Source: HO2-45-11b sp964450915
GTDB taxonomy: Bacteria; Patescibacteriota; Andersenbacteria; UBA10190
NCBI GenBank assembly: GCA_964450915.1
Contig: CAYVFG010000002.1
Span: 14,277 to 78,276 of the forward strand
DNA length: 64,000 nucleotides
Reading direction: 5' to 3'
A program made the position numbers and the translations under genes. Shown in pieces: positions 8,909 to 17,310 of the stretch. Every line of letters starts with the position of its first letter. Position 1 is the stretch's first letter. The notes beneath the pieces were generated by a model. It was not told where the DNA came from. It saw only the letters and a list, made by a program, of their open reading frames with translations, and ran no database searches.

Positions 8909-9420
8909 GCGCCGCATTGATGCTCTTGTCCTCCGCATACTCTGTATAACGTTTTTCCATTTTCGTGAAGAATTCTAAAATTGAATTTCCTGTGTTCGTC
9001 TTCGTCGAAAAATACACCATCCTTTGCTTGTGATTCCAATTGGGCTTGCAGATAAAAGGATGTAACAATATTTTTCTCGATGCCGGTAATGCAGTATGAA
9101 TACACGAATCCTTTGGACTCTCTTACGTCGTGTGGAATTGCATCAATGAATTGCTCGCGCAATAAAGGGGATGACTCCCCAAAAAACCAGCTATCCTTGC
9201 TACTTTGCGTACAACCGATTGTGTGAATAGTTGCGGCAGGGTAGCTATTATGAGCATTAAAATATTGTTCAGCGCTTCGTTTTATGTTTGCAATATCTTG
9301 TTTGCGTAAATCATCTCGAACTACGGAACGGGCATAGAGAATGCTATGTGCGCCAAGTGCCGCAAGGACAACGGCTAAAGAAATGACGGAAATGAGCTCG
9401 TACCGTATTTGTTTTGTCAT
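8905..9420 (-). CDS. Small single-pass membrane protein, pseudopilin-like, unknown function
   Basis: 171 residues. A short basic start (MTKQIRYE) precedes one membrane helix (about 9-30), then a conserved-looking stretch RDDLRKQDIANIKRSAEQYF and YP, followed by a soluble domain with four cysteines (two in the last 12 residues). The helix followed by a helical region with D-I-x-x-I-x-x-A-x-x-x-Y and a YP motif resembles type II secretion/type IV pilus pseudopilins. It lacks the usual GFTLIE prepilin cleavage motif, so I do not call it a pilin. The cysteines suggest disulfides outside the membrane. It is divergent from the GT-C gene at 9449 with only 28 nt between starts. No link to glycan synthesis is visible in the sequence. 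Confidence 0.65.
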   Translation of the reverse strand: MTKQIRYELISVISLAVVLAALGAHSILYARSVVRDDLRKQDIANIKRSAEQYFNAHNSYPAATIHTIGCTQSSKDSWFFGESSPLLREQFIDAIPHDVRESKGFVYSYCITGIEKNIVTSFYLQAQLESQAKDGVFFDEDEHRKFNFRILHENGKTLYRVCGGQEHQCGA

Positions 9421-9448
9421 ATAGAGATATGTTACAAGATAAAGGAAT

Positions 9449-11830
9449 ATGCATACAGGGGCATTTTTAAAACTATTTACGTATGTTCGGTCATATCCCG
9501 TAGTAGTTTTATTCTGCCTGTTTCTTATTGTGATTGCATGCTACCTTGCCGCGCCTATTTCATACAGCCGCATAATCCCAGCTCCGCAAGGCGAAAATGA
9601 TCGATTGTATTTTGGGGGCGCGAAAGTCGTGTCCCAAGAATTTATTCCGCACACCGGGTTGTCGGAAATTAACGTTCCGGTAGGAAGCGCCGATCATCCT
9701 AAGACTCCTCTTATATTGCATATTCGAAAATCAGCTGACAGTAGTGACATTGTGGCCATACCGCTCTTCTCGCTACAAAATGAAACTGCAAAGTTCAGAT
9801 TCAATCCGATACTGCTGCCGCCTTCTCGTTTAGTGTGGATTATTGAGGCTCCGCACGCTGCAGGAAATTCGTTTTGGACATATCGCGAACAGGATGTCAC
9901 GGCGTTTCCGGAAGGCCACACATATCAAAATAACAGATCCGTTAAAGGTAATATCGGATTTTCGGAGGTATGGACATATCCAAGATTCGCAGCAATTATT
10001 CATACATTTAAAACATCGTCAGGGCATGGATTTGCTCCATTCGAATATGCCAGCGCGTACGCGGGGATTGCGGCACTTGCGGGTGCTATGCTGCTGAAGC
10101 GACGAAACATAGCCGAAAAAACTATTGTGCTATGGTGCATTGCACTTGGAATAGCTCTGCATATATGGCTCGCCCTCACCACGCCCGTTATTATTGATGA
10201 AGGCGCTTATATTCAGGATATATTGCAGGCATCGCACCATCTGCTCCCGTTCCGAGATTTTCTTACAAAAGGCCCCGCATACCTATTTATATTGTGGTTG
10301 TGGAGTTTTATAGTGCCGCACACCGTTGTTGCATGGAGGCTCCTCTCGGCAATCTTATGGGCATTGGGGACGTGGTGGTTTTGGCAGCTTGCAATTGAAT
10401 TTGATTTGCAGAAACGCTCTCGACTTCTCGCGACTGCGGCATTCGGCATTATGCCGGCATCAATAGCGCTGAGTACGCCTTTGTTGCTCGAAACCGCAAG
10501 TATCCCAATTTCTCTGTTAGGGCTTTTATGCATCATCCGATCAGCAAAAAAATCTTCCTGGAAACTTGCAGCGCTTGCAGGGGCAGTGTTTGCAATGGCA
10601 TTTTTCGTGCGTGTTACTGCTGCTATTCCCGCATGTATTGCATTGATCGCGCTTCTCGTGTTTGCTAAAAAACAATTCAAAATAAAGTTAGCAGGTGCGT
10701 ATATTGCAACTGGGCTTTTATTATTCGGTCTGATGTTCTGCTCGAGTGTGGCAATTATGGGCATTCATAAAGCATCCGTCGTGGTAAATATGGAAGCTCT
10801 CCTTATTTCTCAGAATCGCCAGCAGAATGTTCAAGTTTCTGATGCGCCCAGCGACCCTGCGTTTAGAACTATTATTATTCAATCTCGATTGCTATGGAGA
10901 ACTGGTGTTTTGTTTGTTGCGTCGCTTTTCTTAATTCCTCTCCTGCTTATTGATCGTCGAAGAATTCTACTGTCGTTTTCCATTTTTACTGCCCTGTTCT
11001 TTGCATGCAGATACGTTGTTCTTACGTTGTACGATACCGGGTTTTTGTTGCCGAAACACTTCGCCACCTCAGTACCGTTTATATTGATTATGATTATTGG
11101 AGTCCCGCTCCTTACTGCGTTCGCGGCGTTTTTCTATAATCGAACCGAAAAGATGCGAGACCACTCAACACAAGCCCTTTTCGTCATACTATTCTTGGTA
11201 TGGCTTGCGTTCTCGGGGTACGCGTATGCAAAATATGGAAGATTTCGTCAAAGTTACCTTACTGAATTCATCCCTCAGCTGGCACTCTTTTTCGGAGTCG
11301 GGTTTCATTTCCTATTTACTACTTGGAGTGCCATAAGGCCCGTATGGCTTTCTCGGCTACTCACTGGCGGGATGTTGTTTTTAATGGGCGCAGGCGTATA
11401 TCAAGGGTATGCAATGGCTGAGATGTTCCCGCATACCGGTACGGTGGATCAGGGAAGTCTCGTTCGTATTGTGAGGCTTATTCAAGAAAATGTTCCAAAA
11501 GGGGATATGATCTTTACTGCCCAGCCGGTAGCAACTGCGTTTTCTGAGCGACAGATCATGTTCGGGTATTCTCATCCCGGGTGGTATCGGGAAGCTATGT
11601 TCGGTACCGTTTCTGTAGAATTACGGAATCTATTATTCAGGACTCCTGAGGCGATAACCGATTATTTAAAACATGAAGCTGAATTCGTGCTGACGGATAG
11701 CAGAACAAATGAAATCTATTTCGATGGATATCCGGAGCGTGCTGCTATCCTGAAACAGGATTTTGAAGAAATTTCCTCCACTATAAACGAAACTGCAGGA
11801 GATACGTACACCCTTTACCGTCGGCGCTAA
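9449..11830 (+). CDS. GT-C membrane glycosyltransferase (GT39/PMT-like) with N-terminal beta-rich domain
   Basis: 793 residues. The first membrane segment (about 16-35) is followed by a 150-residue extracytoplasmic beta-rich domain. A GT-C core then begins near residue 225 with the acidic motif VIIDEGAYIQDI (D250, E251), expected to bind the metal or the lipid-phosphate sugar. About ten more membrane segments follow, then a soluble C-terminal domain containing IFTAQPVATAF and SHPGWYREA. The core and C-terminal domain are clearly paralogous to the 14079 gene: both have the acidic-AY motif, LPFRDF and an FTAQPV...HPGWY stretch. The 14079 protein lacks the N-terminal domain, so this one looks like the same enzyme with a fused module. 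It overlaps the convergent 11827 gene by 4 nt. Donor is probably a polyprenyl-phosphate sugar; acceptor unknown. Confidence 0.75.
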   Translation: MHTGAFLKLFTYVRSYPVVVLFCLFLIVIACYLAAPISYSRIIPAPQGENDRLYFGGAKVVSQEFIPHTGLSEINVPVGSADHPKTPLILHIRKSADSSDIVAIPLFSLQNETAKFRFNPILLPPSRLVWIIEAPHAAGNSFWTYREQDVTAFPEGHTYQNNRSVKGNIGFSEVWTYPRFAAIIHTFKTSSGHGFAPFEYASAYAGIAALAGAMLLKRRNIAEKTIVLWCIALGIALHIWLALTTPVIIDEGAYIQDILQASHHLLPFRDFLTKGPAYLFILWLWSFIVPHTVVAWRLLSAILWALGTWWFWQLAIEFDLQKRSRLLATAAFGIMPASIALSTPLLLETASIPISLLGLLCIIRSAKKSSWKLAALAGAVFAMAFFVRVTAAIPACIALIALLVFAKKQFKIKLAGAYIATGLLLFGLMFCSSVAIMGIHKASVVVNMEALLISQNRQQNVQVSDAPSDPAFRTIIIQSRLLWRTGVLFVASLFLIPLLLIDRRRILLSFSIFTALFFACRYVVLTLYDTGFLLPKHFATSVPFILIMIIGVPLLTAFAAFFYNRTEKMRDHSTQALFVILFLVWLAFSGYAYAKYGRFRQSYLTEFIPQLALFFGVGFHFLFTTWSAIRPVWLSRLLTGGMLFLMGAGVYQGYAMAEMFPHTGTVDQGSLVRIVRLIQENVPKGDMIFTAQPVATAFSERQIMFGYSHPGWYREAMFGTVSVELRNLLFRTPEAITDYLKHEAEFVLTDSRTNEIYFDGYPERAAILKQDFEEISSTINETAGDTYTLYRRR

Positions 11831-13269
11831 CGCTTGAATATCCACACGTACGGGAGGCCGTTGATAGTGACAATATGATCGGGTGTTTTGTTGCTCTGCA
11901 GATAGTTATTTACAATATCTGTTTCAGGGGCGTCGGCACCTCGTTCAAACATGGACCGATATATTACTACATAGTCAGCGTTAGAGTCGTCGATGTGCGT
12001 TATAGGGTCAACCTGGCCATTGTAAAAGTATTGGAACACGCTTCCGTAATATGACAGTACTTTAGCTCCTGGATGATTCGTTTGTATCCATGCAGCAGCT
12101 TGTTCCAACCCTTCCCCCCAGCCGAGCTTATGCTGTGCCTCAATCGGATATAGTCGGTTATACTGAGCCAAATAATAGGGATATAAGCGAATATCGTCGA
12201 TTGCTAAATATGCAATTGGAATCGCAATTGCCAGTAGAGCCCATCGTTTTGCGTATCGAAGGCCAAGGGGCGCGGCGATTACTAATGTCAGCATTGAAAA
12301 TAATACATATCGATCGCTTTTATCTGATCCAGTATTCAAAACGAATGCAAATATCGCCCCTGCGAACAAGAAGAATGTTACGGTAGCAGCGTGTCGAGAT
12401 TTTCTGATATTCTTTAGTTGCCATAATCCAAATGGCAGCAATAGTGCTACTGGTACGGACATGCGGAAGAATATTTCTCGCGCATAGTACCAGGAGGCAG
12501 ACGTCGTTTGCTGTTCTCGTGTTCCTTCGGTATGCAGAGTTGCTCGGGTGAACAGCAAGTTCCACACCTTATCGGCATGAAACCATAGCGCTGGCCAAGC
12601 AATGAATACGGACAGTGCAAACACCCCTATCCATAAGCACGACAATCTAACAAGAGTTCTGAGTCTATGATTCTTCTTCCAATTTTTCCATACAATAATT
12701 GCCAATGCTGTTGGAATAAGGATGATGGCAAATATTTTTGTGAGCAGCGCGAATGCTCCAAAGATGGCGCTTGCAATAATATATCTTCGCTGAACACGGG
12801 GTGTTATAAATGCACATAACAGGCTGGCGATAGATGCAAGATAGAACAATGCGAGCAGTGCATCCGTGTGAGCTATTCTGCTATGTGCGATTAAAAACGG
12901 ATCGAGTGCAAGAAAGAATCCTGTAATGAGTCCCCAGCGCTTGCCGATGAGCAGTATAAGAAAATAGGTAATAATGACAATAAGGATGCTTGTTGCAAGC
13001 GCGATTGCTGTTTGGGCAGCTGCAAGGGATCGCCATGGGGTAGAAAATCCAATGAGCCAGGTTGTGGTAACGCCTGGCTGGCCTGCTATGAGCGTTCGTT
13101 CAAAATTCCCTACAGAAAGACCGTTTATAAATGTTGCTCCTCGAGACATCCAAAGAGGCTCATCTGTAGTAAGGATATGGCCTAATCCGACGAGGCGGGG
13201 AATAAAGACTGTTGATAGGAATATGAGGCCCACTATATATTTCTTTGTGCGCTGATCCAGAAATTTCAT
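11827..13269 (-). CDS. GT-C membrane glycosyltransferase, GT39/PMT-like
   Basis: 480 residues, about eleven membrane segments. The first loop carries the catalytic-type acidic pair TTDEPLW (D36, E37), then GQPGVTTTW, and a second acidic position is in HSRIAHTDALLA, matching the PMT/ArnT-like GT39 layout. The C-terminal soluble part ends PDHIVTINGLPYVWIFKR. Very similar features occur at 15812 (TSPDETQW, HPGITTQW, an ending with INGEQYVWIYK-like sequence) and more distantly at 27689, so the three form a paralogous set. The gene follows the methyltransferase 13287-13994 by 17 nt on the same strand, suggesting one transcript. The expected reaction is transfer of a sugar from a polyprenyl-phosphate donor outside the membrane. 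Confidence 0.78.
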   Translation of the reverse strand: MKFLDQRTKKYIVGLIFLSTVFIPRLVGLGHILTTDEPLWMSRGATFINGLSVGNFERTLIAGQPGVTTTWLIGFSTPWRSLAAAQTAIALATSILIVIITYFLILLIGKRWGLITGFFLALDPFLIAHSRIAHTDALLALFYLASIASLLCAFITPRVQRRYIIASAIFGAFALLTKIFAIILIPTALAIIVWKNWKKNHRLRTLVRLSCLWIGVFALSVFIAWPALWFHADKVWNLLFTRATLHTEGTREQQTTSASWYYAREIFFRMSVPVALLLPFGLWQLKNIRKSRHAATVTFFLFAGAIFAFVLNTGSDKSDRYVLFSMLTLVIAAPLGLRYAKRWALLAIAIPIAYLAIDDIRLYPYYLAQYNRLYPIEAQHKLGWGEGLEQAAAWIQTNHPGAKVLSYYGSVFQYFYNGQVDPITHIDDSNADYVVIYRSMFERGADAPETDIVNNYLQSNKTPDHIVTINGLPYVWIFKR

Positions 13270-13286
13270 ATGATTGATGCTGGCGA

Positions 13287-13994
13287 CTATTTTCGCGCAA
13301 CTGCAATAAAATGCAATGCGAATATTTTTTTCTTGTCGCTATGATTATCGAGCAAAATTGCCATTTCCCCAGTGATTTTGCTTATTTGAAATACGATTGG
13401 CCATACAAGTGGAATGTGATATGTCATTCCGACTGCCGTTGTTGCAATAATTCCTTGCAAGAACGAAAACAAGCTGCCAGAGGGTTCAAGATGCTCAACG
13501 GTGAATCCTACGCGTTCGAGCAATGTTCGAAGTCCATACTTCGTGTATCGATAGAAATCATTTGGTTCGTTGTGCAGATACATAAGGTGGGGAATGGAGA
13601 TCACCAGCTTTCCTCCCGGTTTGAGTACTCGATAAATTTCTCGCAACGCTTTTTCTGGATCGGGAACATGCTCCAGCACCTCTGCAGAAAGGACGGTATC
13701 GAATGATTCGTCTGCAATTGGCATGTCTTGAATATCGGATTGGTAATCTAGCTCTGGGTGAGTATTGAACACATCCATGCTTTTATATTCCTCGCAAAAA
13801 GGAAGCACCAAGTGGCGGTAAGAAAGTTTGCCAGCCCCTGCATCAAGTAATTTTCCGCGAATATTTTCTTTATTGAGAATCTTTTTAAAGTCTACTAAGA
13901 GGGAATATCCAAGAGCGCTTCGTTCCCAAAAGGCATCAGAGCCGGACAGATTGTCAGAAGATTTGCTCCAATTGCTTTTAATCTTGTCATACAT
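13287..13994 (-). CDS. Class I SAM-dependent methyltransferase
   Basis: 235 residues. Motif I is LLDAGAGK (49-56), an acidic residue ends the second strand (SMDVFNTHPELDYQ), and SFDTVLSAEVLEHVPDPEKAL plus RVLKPGGKLVISIP are the post-motifs of the Methyltransf_11 group. The C-terminal part is hydrophobic, as often seen in methyltransferases of glycan clusters. It probably methylates a sugar or lipid-linked glycan; substrate unknown. It is the first gene of a minus-strand pair with the GT-C gene at 11827. A TATGCT hexamer exactly 6 nt before the ATG suggests a leaderless transcript, preceded by a long A/T tract. Confidence 0.82.
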   Translation of the reverse strand: MYDKIKSNWSKSSDNLSGSDAFWERSALGYSLLVDFKKILNKENIRGKLLDAGAGKLSYRHLVLPFCEEYKSMDVFNTHPELDYQSDIQDMPIADESFDTVLSAEVLEHVPDPEKALREIYRVLKPGGKLVISIPHLMYLHNEPNDFYRYTKYGLRTLLERVGFTVEHLEPSGSLFSFLQGIIATTAVGMTYHIPLVWPIVFQISKITGEMAILLDNHSDKKKIFALHFIAVARK

Positions 13995-14000
13995 TGCTTG

Positions 14001-14006
14001 AGCATA
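14001..14006 (-). promoter_or_regulatory. -10-like TATGCT, leaderless-type spacing
   Basis: TATGCT on the minus strand ends 6 nt before the ATG at 13994, with an A/T-rich run just upstream (14014-14028 in plus coordinates). Confidence 0.45.
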
Positions 14007-14066
14007 TCATGTGATTTTTTTAAAAAAAAGCCCAACGAGCTACTGTCTTTATCCCGGATGATTTGA

Positions 14067-14072
14067 TATTAT
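14067..14072 (+). promoter_or_regulatory. -10-like TATTAT, leaderless-type spacing
   Basis: TATTAT ends exactly 6 nt before the ATG at 14079. The preceding T/A-rich region has no good TTGACA match. Confidence 0.45.
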
Positions 14073-14078
14073 GTTTTT

Positions 14079-15596
14079 ATGAATTCAAGTACTGTTCGGT
14101 TTTTTAGCGTATTGGCTGTAGCGTCCTTCCTCCTCCATCTCTTTTTAATTCCCCAGCTCAATATCATCGAAGATGAGAGCGCATATATGCAAGACGCTGC
14201 TCAGATTACAGCCCACGTGCTCCCATTTCGAGATTTCGGCGGAACGAAGGGGCCGTTGTGGCTCGTCATCTTCCATGGATGGCAAAGCGCGTTCGGCCAT
14301 TCCCTTCTTGCGACGAGACTCTTTTCTTCTCTCGCCCATATCGCGTCGATATTCTTACTATGGTATTTCATCAAAACATTTCGTGTTTCAGATAAAGTTG
14401 CATACATTGCTACCGCATTGTGGGGGTTGTCTCCGGTTGTGGTGAGCTTAACTACCAATATTACGCATATTCCACTTGAGTTGGTATGCGTCTTTGCTGC
14501 GTTCCTGTGTCTTCGGCAGGCGCGATACCGATACTTCTTTTTGGCCGGCCTACTGCTATTTGCTGCGCTGCTCATGAGGGCTACTGCCATCGCCTTTATT
14601 CCTTCTGCGCTTATCCTCATTCTCATTCGTACCGACAGGTGGGCAGTATTGTGGCGCGTTGTTGTGGCCGGATTGATAGCTCTTCTTGCTACGCTTGCTG
14701 TCGTATATCCGCTCTACGGTTGGCCAAAAACGGCATTCTTCTTTAATGCGGATGCGACGCTGATTGCTAATAAACAACGAGCTGTATACGCAGTATCTCA
14801 AGGCTCCATGTTTGATATGATCTATCAGGCTATTCAACCGCTTAGGGATGATGGACTAAGCATTCTGCTACCGGCCCTTTTATTGCCGTTGGTGCTTATA
14901 TGGAAAGCAATTCGAAAGACGCAATTTCCTGCAGGGCTTGTTATGTTAATTTTAGTTTGGATAGGAAGTTTTCTTGTGTTTTATAAAGGATGGGGAAGAT
15001 CTCCTACGCCATTTTATCCGCTCGAGTCAATTGCCGCGTTATGCATTGCGGCTGCACTTTCCATAGAGCAAGTGCTTGCCTGGGGTGAGAGGTTCAAATA
15101 TAAGCATCTGGTTTCCGATGCATTGCTGATATTATTTGCAGCAAATATATTACTTACGTTTCACACTATTCCCGATCATCAGTATCGCGGTACGGTTGAG
15201 GTTTCGGCTGCCGAAGATGTTGCAAAGTACCTGAAAGAAAATGTTCAGCCGGGAGAAAACGTATTTACTGCTCAGCCAGTGTTCGTATATTTTGCAAACC
15301 TGCCTCTATACGGAAGGTGGACGCATCCCGGATGGTATCTCTCTGAGCGCGCAGGATATTTGCCTACAGAAATCAGACGGGTATTTTTCCCCGATATGGA
15401 TGTTCTTACGAAAAAAGTTGCCAAAGATGTGACATGGATCGTTCTGGATTGGCGTACGCAAGATGTGTACTTCAACGAAGGAAATCCGAAGACAGAAGGG
15501 TTGCGAACTCTTCTTGCAACGAAGTTTGAAGATCTCCAGCAAGTTTCGAATTCCGCCTCTCGCGATATTCACATCTATCATAGGATTAAAAAATAG
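14079..15596 (+). CDS. GT-C membrane glycosyltransferase, GT39/PMT-like
   Basis: 505 residues, about ten membrane segments. The first loop carries NIIEDESAYMQDA (E31, D32, E33) and VLPFRDFGGTKGP, the acidic and basic positions expected in a GT39-like active site. The C-terminal soluble domain contains NVFTAQPVFVYFA and THPGWYLSE. It is a paralogue of the second half of the 9449 protein without the N-terminal beta-rich domain. The half-size GtrA gene follows after 6 nt, a pairing that fits a membrane sugar-transfer module in which GtrA helps the lipid-linked sugar reach the outer face. Function is inferred from family; substrate unknown. Confidence 0.78.
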   Translation: MNSSTVRFFSVLAVASFLLHLFLIPQLNIIEDESAYMQDAAQITAHVLPFRDFGGTKGPLWLVIFHGWQSAFGHSLLATRLFSSLAHIASIFLLWYFIKTFRVSDKVAYIATALWGLSPVVVSLTTNITHIPLELVCVFAAFLCLRQARYRYFFLAGLLLFAALLMRATAIAFIPSALILILIRTDRWAVLWRVVVAGLIALLATLAVVYPLYGWPKTAFFFNADATLIANKQRAVYAVSQGSMFDMIYQAIQPLRDDGLSILLPALLLPLVLIWKAIRKTQFPAGLVMLILVWIGSFLVFYKGWGRSPTPFYPLESIAALCIAAALSIEQVLAWGERFKYKHLVSDALLILFAANILLTFHTIPDHQYRGTVEVSAAEDVAKYLKENVQPGENVFTAQPVFVYFANLPLYGRWTHPGWYLSERAGYLPTEIRRVFFPDMDVLTKKVAKDVTWIVLDWRTQDVYFNEGNPKTEGLRTLLATKFEDLQQVSNSASRDIHIYHRIKK

Positions 15597-15602
15597 CACT
15601 AT

Positions 15603-15806
15603 ATGAAATACTTGATAGTAAAATATCTTTGCGTGAGCGTTATAGGTGCATCATTAAACTATTTCGGTGGGGTAGTGTTAAGTGACATTATGGGCATCAA
15701 ATATTACATCGCAGGCGTCATTGTGCTTCCGGTATCGTTTTGTATCGGTTTTGTGCTGAATAAGTATTGGGTATTTAAAACTCCAGAAGTCGTAAACGAT
15801 AAATAA
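15603..15806 (+). CDS. Half-size GtrA-like membrane protein
   Basis: 67 residues with two membrane segments (about 6-24 and 34-52) and the ending VLNKYWVFKTPEVV. The N-K-Y-W-V-F motif corresponds to the conserved (F)xxNRxWVF loop found between segments 2 and 3 of GtrA-family proteins, which are normally about 120-140 residues with four segments. Here the gene stops a few residues after that motif, and only 5 bases separate it from the end of the next gene, so the second half is absent, not merely out of frame. It follows the GT-C gene 14079 by 6 nt. GtrA proteins are thought to help flip polyprenyl-phosphate sugars. This could be a natural mini-GtrA working as a dimer or a decaying gene. Confidence 0.7.
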   Translation: MKYLIVKYLCVSVIGASLNYFGGVVLSDIMGIKYYIAGVIVLPVSFCIGFVLNKYWVFKTPEVVNDK

Positions 15807-15811
15807 AATTA

Positions 15812-17272
15812 TTATTTCGTTTTATATATCCAAACGTACTGTTCTCCATTGAGAGTTATTATTTTCTCCGGCGTCTTTGAGGCATAGTCTTTCAATACTT
15901 TTGTTTCCCAACGTTCGGGAGCTCTGCCTTCCATTGTCCTGTACAGCACCACATAATCTGCGCCTATTTCTTCTGCAGATTCTTTTCCTAATCGTTCTGC
16001 CGAGGTAAATTGTCCTTTGAAATGATAGGCGAATGATCCTTCGTAGTAGGCGGCAACAAGGAGATGTTCTGCATTTGGTTTGGTATTTAAGTAGTACGCT
16101 GCAAGATCAAGCCCCTCGCCCCATCCCATCGTGCGCCCTTGTGCTACGGAGGAGAATAAGGGGTTTCTATATGCAAGAAGATAAGGGTGCAACCTGATTG
16201 CCTCATGTGCTTGAAAGCCTATTCCCGTAATGCACACTATGAGAATGATGTTTTTTAGATATTTTTGCTTTGCCATGGCGTACGCTGTGGCAATAGAAAG
16301 CGTTGTGAGAATATCGAAGCCCAGAAAGACGGGGAGCATGTATCGATCTCCTTTTTTGATGGAATACTGAATTTCAAGGAAGAACATAATGCAGTATGCG
16401 ATGCCCAGTATGAGAGGCAGGCGATATTTGCTCTGCTTCCATAATGCTACGGGAACAAGGATGATTCCGATGAGCTGCAGAGGAGTTGTCCATAGCAAGA
16501 ACGCTTGCGGATACCACCATGGCCCTAATGCGTGCACCTGCTGAGTGAAGTGTTCTGTGGTAAAAAATGTACGGCTGCCTTGCCATACGTATTGAATATT
16601 TGTAATGAGAGTAGGGAATATAAGAATTGCTGCGCCCAGCATGCAAGAAATGTATATTACTATACCTTTTTGTAAGTCTTTCCAAGAAATATTCTTTGAT
16701 GCAAGCGCAATGATATTTGCTATCACAAAGTAGGGGAGAATCCCAAATGCGGAAAGTTTTGATAATAGGGCAAGGGCGGTAAATACTCCTGCCCACGCAA
16801 TATCACTTGATCGTTTTTCTTTTATCCACAGAAGATGTTGCAGAAATGCTGCGATCATAAATATGCTCAACAGCGCGTCCATCGCGAGCACGCGCGAGTG
16901 GGCAATGAGCATGGGGTTAAGCGCCAGTAAAAATCCGCCTAGCAGCGCTGGGGCATCTCCCCATAGTCTTCTGAGGAGATAGGATAAATACAGGATAAAT
17001 ACTCCAACAAAGAGCGCCAGGGGCAATCTTTTTTCGCCCCAGGTTGGCGCATCTATGGTTGCTGCGGCAAGCCATTGGGTCGTAATCCCCGGATGGGGTT
17101 GTTGATATAAGCCTTTAAAATCACCTGTTTTGAGCGCTTCTTTAAACCCTATCGTATTCTTTTCCCACTGAGTTTCATCGGGGGATGTAAAGGCATCAAG
17201 CGTGGCAATTCGAGGCACGATTGCGGTTAAAATAAGGAGGAGATATAGGCTATAAAAAAGACGGTTATTCAT
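15812..17272 (-). CDS. GT-C membrane glycosyltransferase, GT39/PMT-like
   Basis: 486 residues from the ATG at 17272 (a TTG six codons upstream lies inside the likely -10 region and is rejected). About eleven membrane segments. TSPDETQW (D32, E33) followed by QQPHPGITTQW and HSRVLAMDALLS give the same layout as the 11827 protein. The C-terminal ends also match, with KTPEKIITLNGEQYVWIYK. The two are paralogues about 4 kb apart on the same strand, separated by genes on both strands. A TATACT hexamer exactly 6 nt upstream marks a leaderless-type start, only 38 nt from the divergent methyltransferase. Probably transfers a sugar from a polyprenyl-phosphate donor. Confidence 0.78.
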   Translation of the reverse strand: MNNRLFYSLYLLLILTAIVPRIATLDAFTSPDETQWEKNTIGFKEALKTGDFKGLYQQPHPGITTQWLAAATIDAPTWGEKRLPLALFVGVFILYLSYLLRRLWGDAPALLGGFLLALNPMLIAHSRVLAMDALLSIFMIAAFLQHLLWIKEKRSSDIAWAGVFTALALLSKLSAFGILPYFVIANIIALASKNISWKDLQKGIVIYISCMLGAAILIFPTLITNIQYVWQGSRTFFTTEHFTQQVHALGPWWYPQAFLLWTTPLQLIGIILVPVALWKQSKYRLPLILGIAYCIMFFLEIQYSIKKGDRYMLPVFLGFDILTTLSIATAYAMAKQKYLKNIILIVCITGIGFQAHEAIRLHPYLLAYRNPLFSSVAQGRTMGWGEGLDLAAYYLNTKPNAEHLLVAAYYEGSFAYHFKGQFTSAERLGKESAEEIGADYVVLYRTMEGRAPERWETKVLKDYASKTPEKIITLNGEQYVWIYKTK

Positions 17273-17278
17273 GTGGAC

Positions 17279-17284
17279 AGTATA
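17279..17284 (-). promoter_or_regulatory. -10 TATACT, leaderless-type spacing
   Basis: A near-consensus -10 hexamer on the minus strand exactly 6 nt before the ATG at 17272. It faces the CATACT hexamer of the divergent gene (17298-17303) across 13 nt. Confidence 0.55.
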
Positions 17285-17297
17285 TACCAAATTAGTG

Positions 17298-17303
17298 CAT
17301 ACT
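17298..17303 (+). promoter_or_regulatory. -10-like CATACT with upstream TG, leaderless-type spacing
   Basis: CATACT lies 7 nt before the ATG at 17311 and is preceded directly by tg, as in extended -10 promoters. Confidence 0.45.
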
Positions 17304-17310
17304 GTGATTT

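Noticed and set aside
8905..9420. Type IV pilin or type II secretion pseudopilin
   Set aside because: No prepilin peptidase site (GFTLIE-type) precedes the helix; only the helix and YP pattern are shared.
15800..15830. Lost second half of GtrA beyond the stop at 15806
   Set aside because: The following bases are the end of the minus-strand GT-C gene; no frame on the plus strand continues the GtrA pattern.
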